DNA from: Bolinopsis microptera
Lineage: Eukaryota; Ctenophora; Tentaculata; Lobata; Bolinopsidae
Assembly: GCF_026151205.1 (NCBI RefSeq)
Contig: NC_087078.1
Coordinates: forward strand, 3,553,675-3,613,674
Reading direction: 5' to 3'
DNA length: 60,000 bases
Notes under the pieces: generated by a model
Databases searched by the model: none
What the model saw: only the letters and a program-made list of their open reading frames with translations
What the model was told of the DNA's origin: nothing
Made by a program: the position numbers and the translations under genes
Part shown: positions 45,730 to 56,053 of the stretch, one piece after another
Numbering within the stretch: the first letter of the stretch is position 1
How the letters are laid out: every line of letters starts with the position of its first letter

Positions 45730-46680
45730 ACTTCTGACACCAATTTGTATTATATTTTATTACATATTGTATTATTATGAAAGCTGATGGCGCACTGTAC
45801 GTGTGTCTTCATCGGTCGGTTGAAAGGTCGGTTGAAAGACAAATAATCAATACCGTATACAATTTGACGATTCTCTCTTCCACTCGAATAATCCCTTTAA
45901 AAGTAAACTAACGCGTATTAGTATCGATCTAACAAGGTAGACAACTTTAATTCGACCGACAAAGACGAATTATAAACCGTAACGAACAGCGGAACGATGC
46001 AACACAAGGTAAAGAAAGGCGTATATAAGAATTAAGAAGTTTTCGGAATAACATTAACAGTCGGTATAAAACTCCAACGTTCTGTGAGTAATGCTTACAA
46101 TTGTGGATAATGATGAATCACTCTATACTCGACTGGCACATGACTTTTTCAACATGTTCTCTAGCTGGCCCTGAACGACTATTCGTACCCCTAACCCTCC
46201 AATCGGATATAAACCCTGACCCTAACCCAATCCCTAACAAAAGCATAAACTGAAACCCTTACCCTATAAACGAGAAATTAGACCAACTTCCTTATACGGT
46301 CATATCAAGTGATCAAGACAATTTTCGCCAACAATTCGCTAGGGGAGCATTTTAACCCTATGTCATGAGAGGTGATTCGGAATCAGCGTCCGAAGATACA
46401 TCGATTCGAGTTGGTTTAAACTATCGGGGGCCCTTATAGAAGAATCTCGAAGATCGGCTGTGGGTAATTTAACACGCTCGTATAATTGTGAACACAAGTT
46501 ATTAGCTTCTGCTTCAAAACACGCGTACGCGTACTTTAATTTTTATTACTCTACTATACTACTACACACCTGTTAACTACTAACTGCTAAGGACCGGTTT
46601 AAGCTCTTGACGGTAGAAAACGCGACTAAATTAGTAATTACTAAGCTGAAAGCCACCAAATTATAATATACACCACCAGA
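45730..46680. other. Non-coding stretch, nothing recognised
   Basis: Contains several telomere-like ccctaaccc words at 46,180-46,260 (cctaaccctcc, ctgaccctaaccc), too few and irregular to call an interstitial telomere. No exon or element boundary is supportable. Confidence 0.4.
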
Positions 46681-46689
46681 GTTGTTAAA

Positions 46690-47868
46690 CCACCAAAGTG
46701 GTTACACCACCAGAATGGTTACACCGCCAGAGTGGTTACACCGCCAGAGTGGTTACACCGCCAGAGTGGTTACACCGCCAGAGTGGTTACACCGCCAGAG
46801 TGGTTACACCGCCAGAGTGGTTACACCGCCAGAGTGGTTACACCGCCAGAGTGGTTACACCGCCAGAGTGGTTACACCGCCAGAGTGGTTACACCGCCAG
46901 AGTGGTTACACCGCCAGAGTGGTTACACCGCCAGAGTGGTTACACCGCCAGAGTGGTTACACCGCCAGAGTGGTTACACCGCCAGAGTGGTTACACCGCC
47001 AGACTGGTTACACCGCCAGAGTGGTTACACCGCCAGAGTGGTTACACCGCCAGAGTGGTTACACCGCCAGAGTGGTTACACCGCCAGAGTGGTTACACCG
47101 CCAGAGTGGTTACACCGCCAGAGTGGTTACACCGCCAGAGTGGTTACACCGCCAGAGTGGTTACACCGCCAGAGTGGTTACACCGCCAGAGTGGTTACAC
47201 CGCCAGAGTGGTTACACCGCCAGAGTGGTTACACCGCCAGAGTGGTTACACCGCCAGAGCGGTTACACCGCCAGAGCGGTTACACCGCCAGAGCGGTTAC
47301 ACCGCCACCAGAGTGGTTACACCACCACCAGAGTGGTTACACCACCACCAGAGTGGTTACACCACCACCAGAGTGGTTACACCACCACCAGAGTGGTTAC
47401 ACCACCACCAGAGTGGTTACACCACCACCAGAGTGGTTACACCACCACCAGAGTGGTTACACCACCACCAGAGTGGTTACACCACCACCAGAGTGGTTAC
47501 ACCACCACCAGAGTGGTTACACCACCACCAGAGTGGTTACACCACCACCAGAGTGGTTACACCACCACCAGAGTGGTTACACCACCACCAGAGTGGTTAC
47601 ACCACCACCAGAGTGGTTACACCACCACCAGAGTGGTTACACCACCACCAGAGTGGTTACACCACCACCAGAGTGGTTACACCACCACCAGAGTGGTTAC
47701 ACCACCACCAGAGTGGTTACACCACCACCAGAGTGGTTACACCACCACCAGAGTGGTTACACCACCACCAGAGTGGTTACACCACCACCAGAGTGGTTAC
47801 ACCACCACCAGAGTGGTTACACCACCACCAGAGTGGTTACACCACCACCAGAGTGGTTACACCACCAA
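46690..47868. repeat. Two-phase minisatellite: 17-bp array switching to a 20-bp array
   Basis: About 35 copies of gtggttacaccgccaga (17 bp) run to about 47,290, then nearly 30 copies of gtggttacaccaccaccaga (20 bp) run to 47,868. The 20-mer is the 17-mer plus one acc triplet with a g-to-a change. Copies inside each block are almost identical, showing recent block-wise homogenisation. All three plus frames are open for about 400 codons because neither unit contains a stop in any frame; this is a property of the repeat, not evidence for a protein. Confidence 0.97.
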
Positions 47869-48115
47869 ATAAGGCACACCACCCTGGGAACCGGACACAA
47901 GGGCGGAAGACACAAGGGCGGAGGACACAAGGGCGGAGGACACAAGGGCGGAGGACGCAAGGACGGAAGACACAAGGGCGGTACTTTCCTGAAAGGTGGA
48001 CACGAGGACGGATCTCATGATGCTAACTTTAAAGCTTTCAAATGGACAGTGGGCACGAGGGCGGAACCGAACACCGTCCTAAATAAAGAACCACAAATAA
48101 ACTGTCAACATCATA
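47869..48115 (+). repeat. Second copy of the AATAAAGAACC dispersed repeat, with an internal array
   Basis: Matches 35,540-35,690 in order, but its cacaagggcggagga words are expanded to about six units at 47,893-47,975. It ends with cctaaataaagaaccac. The array to its left and the aataaggcacaccacc junction are repeated at 48,553, so this whole block has been shuffled locally. Confidence 0.75.
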
Positions 48116-48535
48116 CAACTTTATTTTAACTTTTGTTTATATTTGATACAAGAGAAACGCCATTTTCGGACGTGAGGAGAGTTAGGACTGCTCCAACTAC
48201 ATTAAATTAATACCTTCTGTAACGTCCTGAATAAATATAGTTACGAAAACAAAATTAACTAAACATTTTAGAACATTTATACTGAACACCAAAATTATAT
48301 TACTAATGCAAAGATACAACAAAAAAACAAATAATAATAAATCAAAACAAGTATCAACATAATATAATATAATAGCAAAATAACAAAATAACAACAAAAC
48401 AAACGATATTTGAAAAAACTACTTTGATACGCATAACACGATTATATTGAATAGGTATAAGTATAACACATGTAACGCCGGTACACACAGGACCTATATG
48501 AATATCTACACAATCACATACAGTTACCCTAACAA

Positions 48536-48692
48536 AGTAGTTACACCACCAAATAAGGCACACCACCAGAGTGGTTGCATGATGACCACCAAAGTGGTGA
48601 CCCCACCAGAGTGGTTACACCACCAGAGTGATTACATGACCACCAAAGTGGTGACCCCACCGGAGTGGTTACGCCACCAGAGTGGTGACCCA
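48536..48692. repeat. Short diverged array related to the 46.7-kb minisatellite
   Basis: Contains caccaaataaggcacaccac as at 47,863, then gtggttacaccaccagag and gtggtgaccccaccagag units, some interrupted by tgatgaccaccaaa. This looks like an older relative of the large array, about 700 bp away. Confidence 0.85.
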
Positions 48693-48779
48693 ATGAGACT
48701 GTATGAAATGGAAAATCAATGAAGCATTTGATATAAAAAGTGTTTGTCCTTGGGACAGAATTTGAAGGAAAGCCTACAG

Positions 48780-49227
48780 CAGGGGCTACATCACGTCTTC
48801 AACCCAGGGGGGGCAAGGGGGCGAAGCCCCCTGCTGGGTCCAGAGGCGGAGCCCCTGGTGGGGGGGTAGGGGGGCGAAGCCCCCCCAATAGCAGGAGTCT
48901 GGGGGCGCAGCTCCCAGTGGGGTCAAGGGGCGGAGCCCCTTGTCGGGGGGATAGGGGGGCGAAGCCCCCCGGAAAATTTTTAAGGAAATTAGACAATTTT
49001 GACGCATTTTCCAGTACTTGAGGGACACGAATTTACGTTAGCAGCAACTAAAAGAAAAAGCAAATTAATGTAAGTAGTCCGAATTTATTGACAGTACATA
49101 CTTCACAATCTCTTTTAACTACACATTAGTACTACACTTTACTATACATACATGTTTTTGTAAACTTGTCCCCCAAATCCCAGGGGGGGCAGCTGCCCCC
49201 CCTGCCCCCCCGGTGATGTAGCCCATG
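48780..49227. mobile_element. TIR element with ggggcgaagcccc hairpins
   Basis: Inverted ends (left CAGGGGCTACATCAC, right the complement of CATGGGCTACATCAC) bracket about 450 bp. TACAGCAG occurs at 48,775-48,782 and 49,228-49,235, consistent with an 8-bp duplication, although the left copy overlaps the first bases of the TIR, so exact ends are uncertain. The left half holds at least six short perfect hairpins of the type gggggcgaagccccc in a GC-rich block (48,808-48,972); the right end has ggggggcagctgcccccc. A hAT-like non-autonomous element is the best guess. Confidence 0.7.
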
Positions 49228-49434
49228 TACAGCAGCTGTAACTGTAAGTTTAAAATGACTGCGGAGGTACCATAGAAAGATTTAGACAAACAAAAAGGTG
49301 TGGCTGAGAGCCATCTACATGTAAACTAGAACACTTTAAAGCTACTGGCAAGTAACAAGCCATCAGGCAGCAGTAATCGTTATATAGTGCAACTACAGCA
49401 GTGTGGCTGAGTCCAGATTAATGCTCTGGTCACA

Positions 49435-49575
49435 CCCACCAATCACAGGGCATCCATTGTGTCCCGTGACTCTCAACAGCCAATCAGAGAGCCCCCATCT
49501 GGATCACCATGCCCTCTCCAGCTGGTCCTAAAAACCAATCAGAGAGCGCTGTCCCTCTGTTGAACCAATGAGAGA
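49435..49575. promoter_or_regulatory. Cluster of CCAAT boxes
   Basis: Four CCAAT words in the same orientation within 130 bp: ccaatcacag, ccaatcagagag twice and ccaatgagag. The flanks of three are alike, so the cluster could be a small duplicated NF-Y site group or a degenerate repeat. No transcript start is assigned. A CRE-like TGACGTCA follows at 49,727. Confidence 0.4.
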
Positions 49576-50205
49576 TCATGTTAGGTAACACGAGCGGAGC
49601 TCTGGGATCATAGTCTAATTATTCTCTACAACTTTATAAGAGGGTCGTTAGCCTTGATCCCAAAAGTGGCTCTGGAATCTGTGAGGTCACGCATCCCTCA
49701 TTGATCGTGCGTCACTTTCAATTTGTGACGTCACAGACATTTGTCTTGTGTTTTTACTAGTAGTATACTAAAAATCTACCAGTGAACCTTTAAAATGTAA
49801 TAAAAGTGCACCAGAGAAATTTAGACGAACGAAGTTAACGGAGACCACTATAGACTAGGAGGGTTGGGCAAATATCGGGTCGGTTTTAGTAAAATGTAAA
49901 ACTTCCAAGCGGTTTAGAGATCAGATAATGTAATTATAAATACACTAAAAAAATATTTTGAGCTCATGAAAAAAGTAGTAATCTAAACATAAACTACTAC
50001 ACAAAACTCCACCTTCCAAAAATTATTCTATAATTATGAGAAAAAAGAGCGAAGTGGTCAACTAATTAGCAAATACAGTGCACTAATGAAACGTCTGTAC
50101 CGACTGTCTATTATATCACGGCAGACCAATCTCTCAGTACGAATAAACATCATGGAATGGAACCATTTACATGTGTAAGAAGGCACAAAGTTTAACATAA
50201 CTAAC

Positions 50206-50729
50206 CATGTACGAAGAAGAGGTGGAAGTGGTGGTGGTAGACTCTGGTGTTGTGGGATCCATACAGCTGCACGTTTCTCGGGGGGTCCCGTCTGAAAGTG
50301 AAATAGCATTCACTCAGGTGTGATAAATTTATAATTTGTTGCGAAAGTTACCTCATTTCTTGACGTAACAAAAGAAGGATAGGTCATGCCGTTACGCATT
50401 GTCCAATGTTCTATTTTTTTTTTCGCTGGAAACTCACATTGTATGACGACTGAAGGTGGTTTGGGATGATGAGAGATTACGATGAAGTCTTTCGAACCAC
50501 GGGACGAACTGGAAGACACAGAGGACACTGGTTCAGGAGAGTCCTTGTCCTCATCTTGGAGCTCTGTACTCACACTCACTGCACTGATCGCAGTAGTTTC
50601 AAGTAATATGGAATCAAGTAGGGTAGCAGAAGAAGGGCTCTCAGAGGTGATAGAGGCAGAGTCTGGGGACAACTGATCAATCGAATCAATCTCCTCGTCT
50701 GAGTCAGAAACTAGAACCTGGTCCAACAT
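50206..50729 (-). CDS. Two exons of an acidic Ser-rich protein, unrecognised
   Basis: Exon 50729-50352 begins at an ATG and gives 126 codons rich in Ser, Asp and Glu (for example VSDSDEEIDSIDQLSPDS), ending KKKIEHWTMRNGMTYPSF and RNE before the donor GAG|GTAACT. The frame is open about 16 codons further upstream, so a start on an earlier exon is possible. The second exon, 50291-50206 (acceptor TTTCAG, donor ATG|GTTAGT), continues in frame with TGPPEKRAAVWIPQHQ and a Pro/Leu stretch, ending in phase 2. The next exon was not found. The eight-exon gene ending at 28.7 kb lies downstream on the same strand and begins in phase 0, so at least one exon would be missing if they are one gene. No domain is recognised. 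Confidence 0.62.
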
Positions 50730-50929
50730 CAGATCCAGTCCTGCTGTCTCAAGTGGAACTATAAAGCTATAACTGTCTCAAATCTCCGCAAAATAATAAC
50801 GAAACCACTACAAAGTACAAACACAACATGTGAAATTGTATCAACAAATTTCTCCAGCAGAGGGTTGGCCTGCAGATTCTGCTGTAAACTGTTTAGAAGA
50901 CTGAACTATGTTTTCTGTTTATCGCACCA

Positions 50930-51015
50930 TCCACGCGCATCCAATCAATCCCGGGACTACTTTGAGCCATCCAATCCGGGGAGAGAGTTTGTTGCTAGGC
51001 AACCAATGAGAAGAG
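50930..51015 (-). promoter_or_regulatory. Candidate promoter: RFX X-box and CCAAT boxes
   Basis: GTTGCTAGGCAAC at 50,991-51,003 is a perfect 13-bp RFX-type X-box. It is flanked by four plus-strand CCAAT words (at about 50,941, 50,971 and 51,003, plus a catccaatc overlap), an arrangement that RFX and NF-Y commonly share. It lies about 260 bp upstream of the ATG at 50,729. The binding proteins are inferred from motif alone. Confidence 0.55.
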
Positions 51016-51059
51016 GAAAAGAGAGTTACAGCAGACCACGTGACTTAAACGAGAATTAA

Positions 51060-51698
51060 AGTTAAACAGTGCAAACTGTACAGCCCCTATCAAATTCAGA
51101 AGATTTAGTGATCCTGATATTCCTTGAAGGCTCTAGAATTAGAAACGTTCAGAACACAACAGTACCACTCTCTGTTTTCATCAATTTTTAATATGATGTA
51201 ATTTTCATCACGTGAGCATAGCTGCAATTTGAAGGCCTTATCCACTGTTCCACCGGTTGAGAACCTTTCGTTTTTCAATCGGCCTGTAACCATTAATCTC
51301 ATATGAGCTTTCAGAAATAAATTTGACGGTCAAATAACTGTGGTTAGTCACGTGGGACAGATCTGTTGTTTGGATTGGGGGCCTCAGTCTGACACTGTAC
51401 TGTAAGAATTACTGCGTATTTTAGGCACCACTGCGAGGGGCTTTTACTTAGTTTAATCGATTTCAAAGTTTAAAATTGCACCAGGTGCCTCGCCCAGAAC
51501 GTGGCTATGAAATTAAAGTTTCCAGTTTAGTTTAAAATAAGATCACAAAGTCATTTGCGGTTGTTTGAATGTGTATTTGAAGAGATCAAAACTAATAGTG
51601 ATTACAAAGACACAAACAATTTCATCGAATAGAACTGGGTTAAGTTTAATTAGCAAAATAAATCAATTAGTATAATCTAGAGTCCAACTCTGTGATTA
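51060..51698. other. Spacer between the 50-kb gene and CFAP96
   Basis: Holds the CFAP96 3' UTR on its right side. A 65-codon minus frame at 51,105-51,302 (containing LQLCSRDENYIILKIDENRE) has protein-like composition and could be an upstream exon of the neighbouring gene, but I found no clear splice sites. Confidence 0.35.
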
Positions 51699-51699
51699 T

Positions 51700-53077
51700 T
51701 CAACACTTAATAGACCTAAAGTTGGTGACGTTCATCGTCTTGGTGACCTTCATATTGATGATGGAACCAGTTGGTCGGGACTTGTTTCCCGCGCTCGGAC
51801 TGAACATACCATATTTAGGACCGGGTGGTTTCTGTCCTCTCAGATCGTACCCGTCAACTGGGTGTTGTGGGTAGGGGGTGAAGGTGCCTGCTTTGCAGTT
51901 CCCGATATCTTTGGCGGGGGAACTCTGCTTGAAGGGTGGGTTGGCTCGTTTAGGTGGAGGAGTGGGGGATCTCCTTTGGGCGGGGGGAAGAGGTTGGTTG
52001 GACTTGAATATGTTGGGGTCGAATAAGGAGTTGTTGTGGAGTTTCAGCTTGAACGGTTTCGAGATCATCTTCTTATTGTGTTCCTGTTAATATGTGATGA
52101 CTTGGATGATAAGAGCTCATTTGATAATCATAAAACGTTTATTCATGCCTCTGGAAAATTTGATTTCTCGCTGAAGATCAGTAATCTAGTAATATGAACT
52201 GATAACTTATGAACCTATTATTTGGACAAATATTATTTGGTCTAATTTAAGCTTTTAAGGGAACTTACCTTGCGTTCATGGTTCCTAATCTCATCACCGA
52301 GGCTGATGGACTCCCCACTGTACTGGAGATCGTTTCCGATGGTGAGAGAGTTGTATCCGTAACCCGATCCCTTCTTGGTAGGGTTCGTTAGGAAATTCTT
52401 ACCTGAAGAAAACCGTATTGTGAAGGCTGTTCAGGATTTGAATAATGAGACACAGTATGGCTAAATTAAAATAGCAAATATGAGTCTTTAATAGTTTAAT
52501 GGGCATCCACGAAAACTAAGAAAACTGCTAGCTAAACAGACAAACATAAAACTGTTATTTTGAAGCCTTGCTGCACAATGAATAGCAAGCAAAACTGGAC
52601 TGAACATCCATATTCTGAAACTTTACCTGGAGACTTGTAGCGTTCTTTAGGCCGAGCAGTCCCCTTAAAATAAGGAACCTTGCCATTAAAAGTTCCATAA
52701 TGGCTACCAAGTCCCGACGGTTTCTTTGTAGCGTTGCTGGGTAAAAACGGCTTGCTGTCAGTATTCTTCTTAGCCTCATTGATTCGCTCAATCCGTGCAA
52801 GTCTACTTTGATCCGAGTATCCCTCTCTTTCAAAAATTCTCCCAAAATTAGAATGGAAATACCCATCACACAGACCAGTCTTGGATTTGGTGCAGCAGGA
52901 CATCATCTGTTTGCCTTTTCCTGCCTTATCATTGAAAGGTCGGTCCCTGATTGACTTATAGGGATCTCCGATAGTTATGTACCCCACCTCGCTAAACAAT
53001 CCAATACGTTGGATGTCATTACTCGGCTGAACCTTTTTAAACACTGTTATGGACTTTGTGGCAGCTTTTGCCACCAT
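51700..53077 (-). CDS. CFAP96: Cilia- and flagella-associated protein 96 (complete)
   Basis: Three exons, 53077-52627, 52402-52269 and 52083-51700, join in phase to 322 residues; the human protein (C4orf47/UPF0602) has about 309. Conserved segments appear in order: QRIGLFSEVGYITIGD (residues 23-38), RPFND, GYFHSNFGRIFEREGY, KKPSGLGSHYGTFNGKVPYF, the junction PGKNFLTNPTKKGSGYGY, FKLKLH, FKQSSPAK, and KAGTFTPYP followed by KSRP near the C-terminus. The first intron interrupts the PGK glycine codon (phase 1); the second is phase 0. The protein is associated with motile cilia and centrosomes in other animals; its biochemical role is not established. The start ATG follows a short AT-rich leader, and an X-box-like site lies 125 bp upstream. 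All splice sites are GT-AG. Family assignment is by recognition of several long conserved stretches. Confidence 0.93.
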
Positions 53078-53201
53078 TTTGAAATTCTTCTTAGGTCAAT
53101 CCCTTTTATAGATTTTGGCAATATCTATCGAAATAGTAAGTAGAATACAAAGATCAAATAACGATGTGTAAAATTTTGGGCCTAGGCCTGAAGGCACGCG
53201 A

Positions 53202-53215
53202 GTTGTCATGGATAC
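53202..53215. promoter_or_regulatory. Degenerate RFX X-box upstream of CFAP96
   Basis: GTTGTCATGGATAC matches 12 of 14 positions of the RTYNCCATRGNRAC X-box consensus and lies 125 bp upstream of the CFAP96 start codon. RFX factors control ciliary genes in animals. The two mismatches leave this uncertain. Confidence 0.45.
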
Positions 53216-53463
53216 ACTGCGCGGCGCACGTGCGTTTAAATGCTGAAAGAAATTCATTCGATCGCTACACGAGCCAAAGTAGCCCATCATATTTTTTTTT
53301 GGAAAACGAAATTAAATATATACAAAATAGTATTACAGGTTATATGTTATTATATGTTAGCCCATCATATTTGGTATTTAATTTGTTATTAGCTTAGATT
53401 TATTCATCCGCACCATTATTCATAACTGTATTGAGTTTAACATTACACTTTATCTCTTTATGT

Positions 53464-54480
53464 TAATTTCATTGATTTTAAGGCAGCGTTTGATTCCATC
53501 AGAAGAAAGTTTATTTGGTCAAGCATGAGACACATAAGGACTTCCTGAGAAATTTGTTAGAATCTTTCAGGTATTTTTCAACGGAACCATGAGTGCTGTC
53601 AGGGTTAATGGTGAAATTTCTGATTGGTTCTCTGTTAATTCAGGCACTGGACAAGGTGATATCCAGGGCCCTCCTGTATTTAATTTTTGTCTGAACTTTG
53701 GAATCTTTTTGGCCGAGGTTCACAAGGCAATCAGTCATGGTGCTGTACTGCAAAAGGAACTGAAGAGTGCAGATTAAAAAGTTATCATGGATAGTGACTA
53801 CGCTGATCATGATCTGGCAGTGATGAACAATACTGAAGAAGGGCTGCAAAAGTCCACTGATCTTATCGCTTATTACACCTCTTATGCTGTGTTAAAGTGT
53901 TAAAGATCAACGCTAAAAAGACACAATGCATGGCGATCAGCAAGTGTGCGTCCCAGCGGCCTTACACCGAAAGAGACAGTATAAAGCTATAAACAGTGGA
54001 GGGAGAACCTGTAGAACAGGTCAGTAACTTTGTTTATCTTATAGCCAACATCAGTGGGGATGGTACCATTGACCGAGATCTTGACATCAGGATCCAGCGT
54101 GCTAATGGTGCGTTCCATCAGCTTTGGAAGATATGGAACAGCCGAACTATAAGAACGCCCGCCAAGATCCGTATCTACAAAGCTACAAGGCTGCTGTTAT
54201 TACTATTCTGTTATATGGAGCTGAAGTCTGGAACTCAATAAAGAAGCAGATGAAACGGTTTGAGGTCTTTCATCTGACCTCCCTGAGAAGAATCTTGAAG
54301 ATAAAGTGGTTCTTCCATGTGTCCAATGAAAAAGTTATCATGCGTGCTGGAATTAAGTCTATTGAAACTTTTATCGGTTCGGCTAGACTAAGGTGGTACG
54401 GACATGTTGTCAGAATGCCAGAGACACGGTCTCCCAATTTCTTACTGGATTGGAAACCAAACTATGGATAGGAGGAGACC
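53464..54480 (+). pseudogene. Decayed LINE reverse transcriptase
   Basis: Plus-strand fragments of a non-LTR reverse transcriptase lie in order across several frames: FIDFKAAFDSI (RT block with catalytic Asp), FNGTMSAVRVNGEISDWF with GQGDIQGP (fingers/palm), a DYADHDLAVM block where YADD is broken by one extra codon, then the C-terminal VSNFVYLIANISGDG, TILLYGAEVW and LRRILKIKW segments and RLRWYGHVVRMPE. In-frame stops (for example at about 53,545 and 53,775) and at least two frameshifts (near 53,890 and 54,150-54,240) disable it. The 5' half, including the endonuclease, is absent, as in 5'-truncated insertions. Its sequence type is not that of a CR1 with PHD fingers, so it is probably unrelated to the element at the left edge. 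Confidence 0.88.
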
Positions 54481-55190
54481 TCTTCATGTCTTCATGTGTC
54501 ATGTAGCTCATGTATGTATTTTTAGCACTTCTAGACCTCCATGTGAAATATTTTGGTGCATGTATATGATAAAGATCATTTATTTTAAAATTAGCTAAAT
54601 TTCATATTTTTTTTTCATGCACAATTATATAAAAAGATAAAAGTATAAATGATGACTCCGAATTTTAACCGCTATTAAACTATTAAAGTATTTGATATGA
54701 ACGAAAGCACTCGATCGTATTACTGCTTTTTGAAAATTTCTGAATACGGATCACCGGATTCAGTGAGGACGAATTACATTTTTAAAACCTTCATTTGAAA
54801 TACCATGAACTGCAAATAATTCAATAAAGCTATAAGTATAACCACAAACGAAGTTGCATATTTTTCAAAAAGAGGATTACTTCTAACTTAACCACTGGGA
54901 ACCCTTTAAATCATTAACATTAACACCACTTAGCACTCTGCTCACAGCGGGATGAATATATAATATGAAGAACTAACTGGACGGCGCTAGCCTACCCCAC
55001 TATATCTTAAATCTTCTTTTTTAAACTTTAGCCTTAGATTCCCAGGCAAATGAGGAATTGGTACTTTTATCGAAACTACCAACAAGAAGAAAACGCGACT
55101 TTGCCGCTATCAGGTCAATAAATATAATTAATTAAGTTTTTGGCGGATGATCGTTTTGTGTGGACATTTATTTCGAATTTTATTTGTATT
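54481..55190. other. Spacer with one weak plus-strand exon candidate
   Basis: At about 55,031-55,112 a plus-strand stretch follows a good acceptor (AAACTTTAG) and is open for 27 codons with protein-like content (LDSQANEELVLLSKLPTRRK) up to a donor-like AG|GTCAAT. Its phase does not match the next candidate exon at 55,195, so the pair is unproven. Confidence 0.25.
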
Positions 55191-55194
55191 TCCA

Positions 55195-55518
55195 GATGAT
55201 TTTCAGAACGTAGTTGAAGTTGAACGGACCACACCAAAACCACGGACTATAAACTTTTTTCGTATAATCGATATGATTTCCTTGTTAATGAATTTGTACG
55301 CCCTTTTAATTTTAATTGTCTTTATGCACGATAGTTATTGTAAGATCTTTAAGATCAACAGTTTTATTAAAATTAAGAAATTGCTGGCAGATTTGAATTT
55401 TGAAATAAAGCAATTTTGTTATGCTTTAGGGGCATTCATTACAAACTACAAAAAAACACAGGGTCGCCAAAAGAAGATAAAAGAATTGTTTAATCAAATC
55501 AACAGAAATCACAAATAA
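55195..55518 (+). CDS. Possible terminal exon of a small membrane protein
   Basis: A plus-strand frame runs about 107 codons from an acceptor (GTATTTCCAG) to TAA, and AATAAA follows at once (55,513-55,518 region and again at 55,525). An alternative start is the ATG at 55,147, giving 123 residues. It has one clear hydrophobic segment (MISLLMNLYALLILIVF, roughly residues 24-40 of the exon) followed by a basic, Lys/Asn-rich tail, compatible with a single-pass membrane protein. Part of the K/N/I richness may simply reflect AT content. No family is recognised. Confidence 0.35.
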   Translation, partial: DDFQNVVEVERTTPKPRTINFFRIIDMISLLMNLYALLILIVFMHDSYCKIFKINSFIKIKKLLADLNFEIKQFCYALGAFITNYKKTQGRQKKIKELFNQINRNHK

Positions 55519-55519
55519 A

Positions 55520-56050
55520 ACAGAATAAATTAAGTAACCACTTAGTGGCTGATTTCCGAGAAGCCGAATATGGCCAAACATTTAATTCTAAAAGCTTCTT
55601 GTCACGATAATTTTTAAACGAATAAAATGAGTTTTAAAACTTTTCACGAACACTGAATCAATCAGGGTTCAGTCCTTATGTCAAATTATTTAGGTAATTA
55701 GTTAAAACTAAATTGGTAATTTCCAGTTCTACATTTACAGCTATTTACATCCTAAAGAAGCTTTGATATAGAGAGTTTAGTCATGATTAATACCCTTCTA
55801 AATCTAAATCTGAGTATAACCTACAATTATAAGTGAAATTATCAGGAACATCTATAGGATAAAGTACACATTCAAAAGAATCAGCGATTCTGTATGGAAC
55901 CGAGCTAAAACTACCACTGCTATAATATTTTAAAGGAAGACCTTACAAGCTAAGCTAAGTTCTAAAGCACTAAGGAAGTCCGCTGTAAGAACTGATGTAT
56001 TTGCTTCCGAGGCCAGTATCACATCGACAGCAAAACAAGGATCTGATCAT
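55520..56050. other. Intergenic or carboxypeptidase 3' UTR
   Basis: No exon or repeat is supported. It lies between convergent genes: the plus-strand candidate ending at 55,518 and the minus-strand carboxypeptidase ending at 56,054. Confidence 0.4.
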
Positions 56051-56053
56051 CAT

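Noticed and set aside
46180-46265. Interstitial telomere repeat
   Set aside because: Only scattered ccctaaccc-like words without a regular hexamer array.
46682-48129. Three overlapping plus-strand ORFs of 396-465 codons
   Set aside because: They are frames of 17- and 20-bp minisatellite units that contain no stop in any frame; all three frames are equally open and encode the same cycling peptide.
48740-49028. Gly/Pro/Ala-rich ORFs on both strands
   Set aside because: Produced by the GC-rich hairpin repeats of the TIR element; composition follows the repeat.
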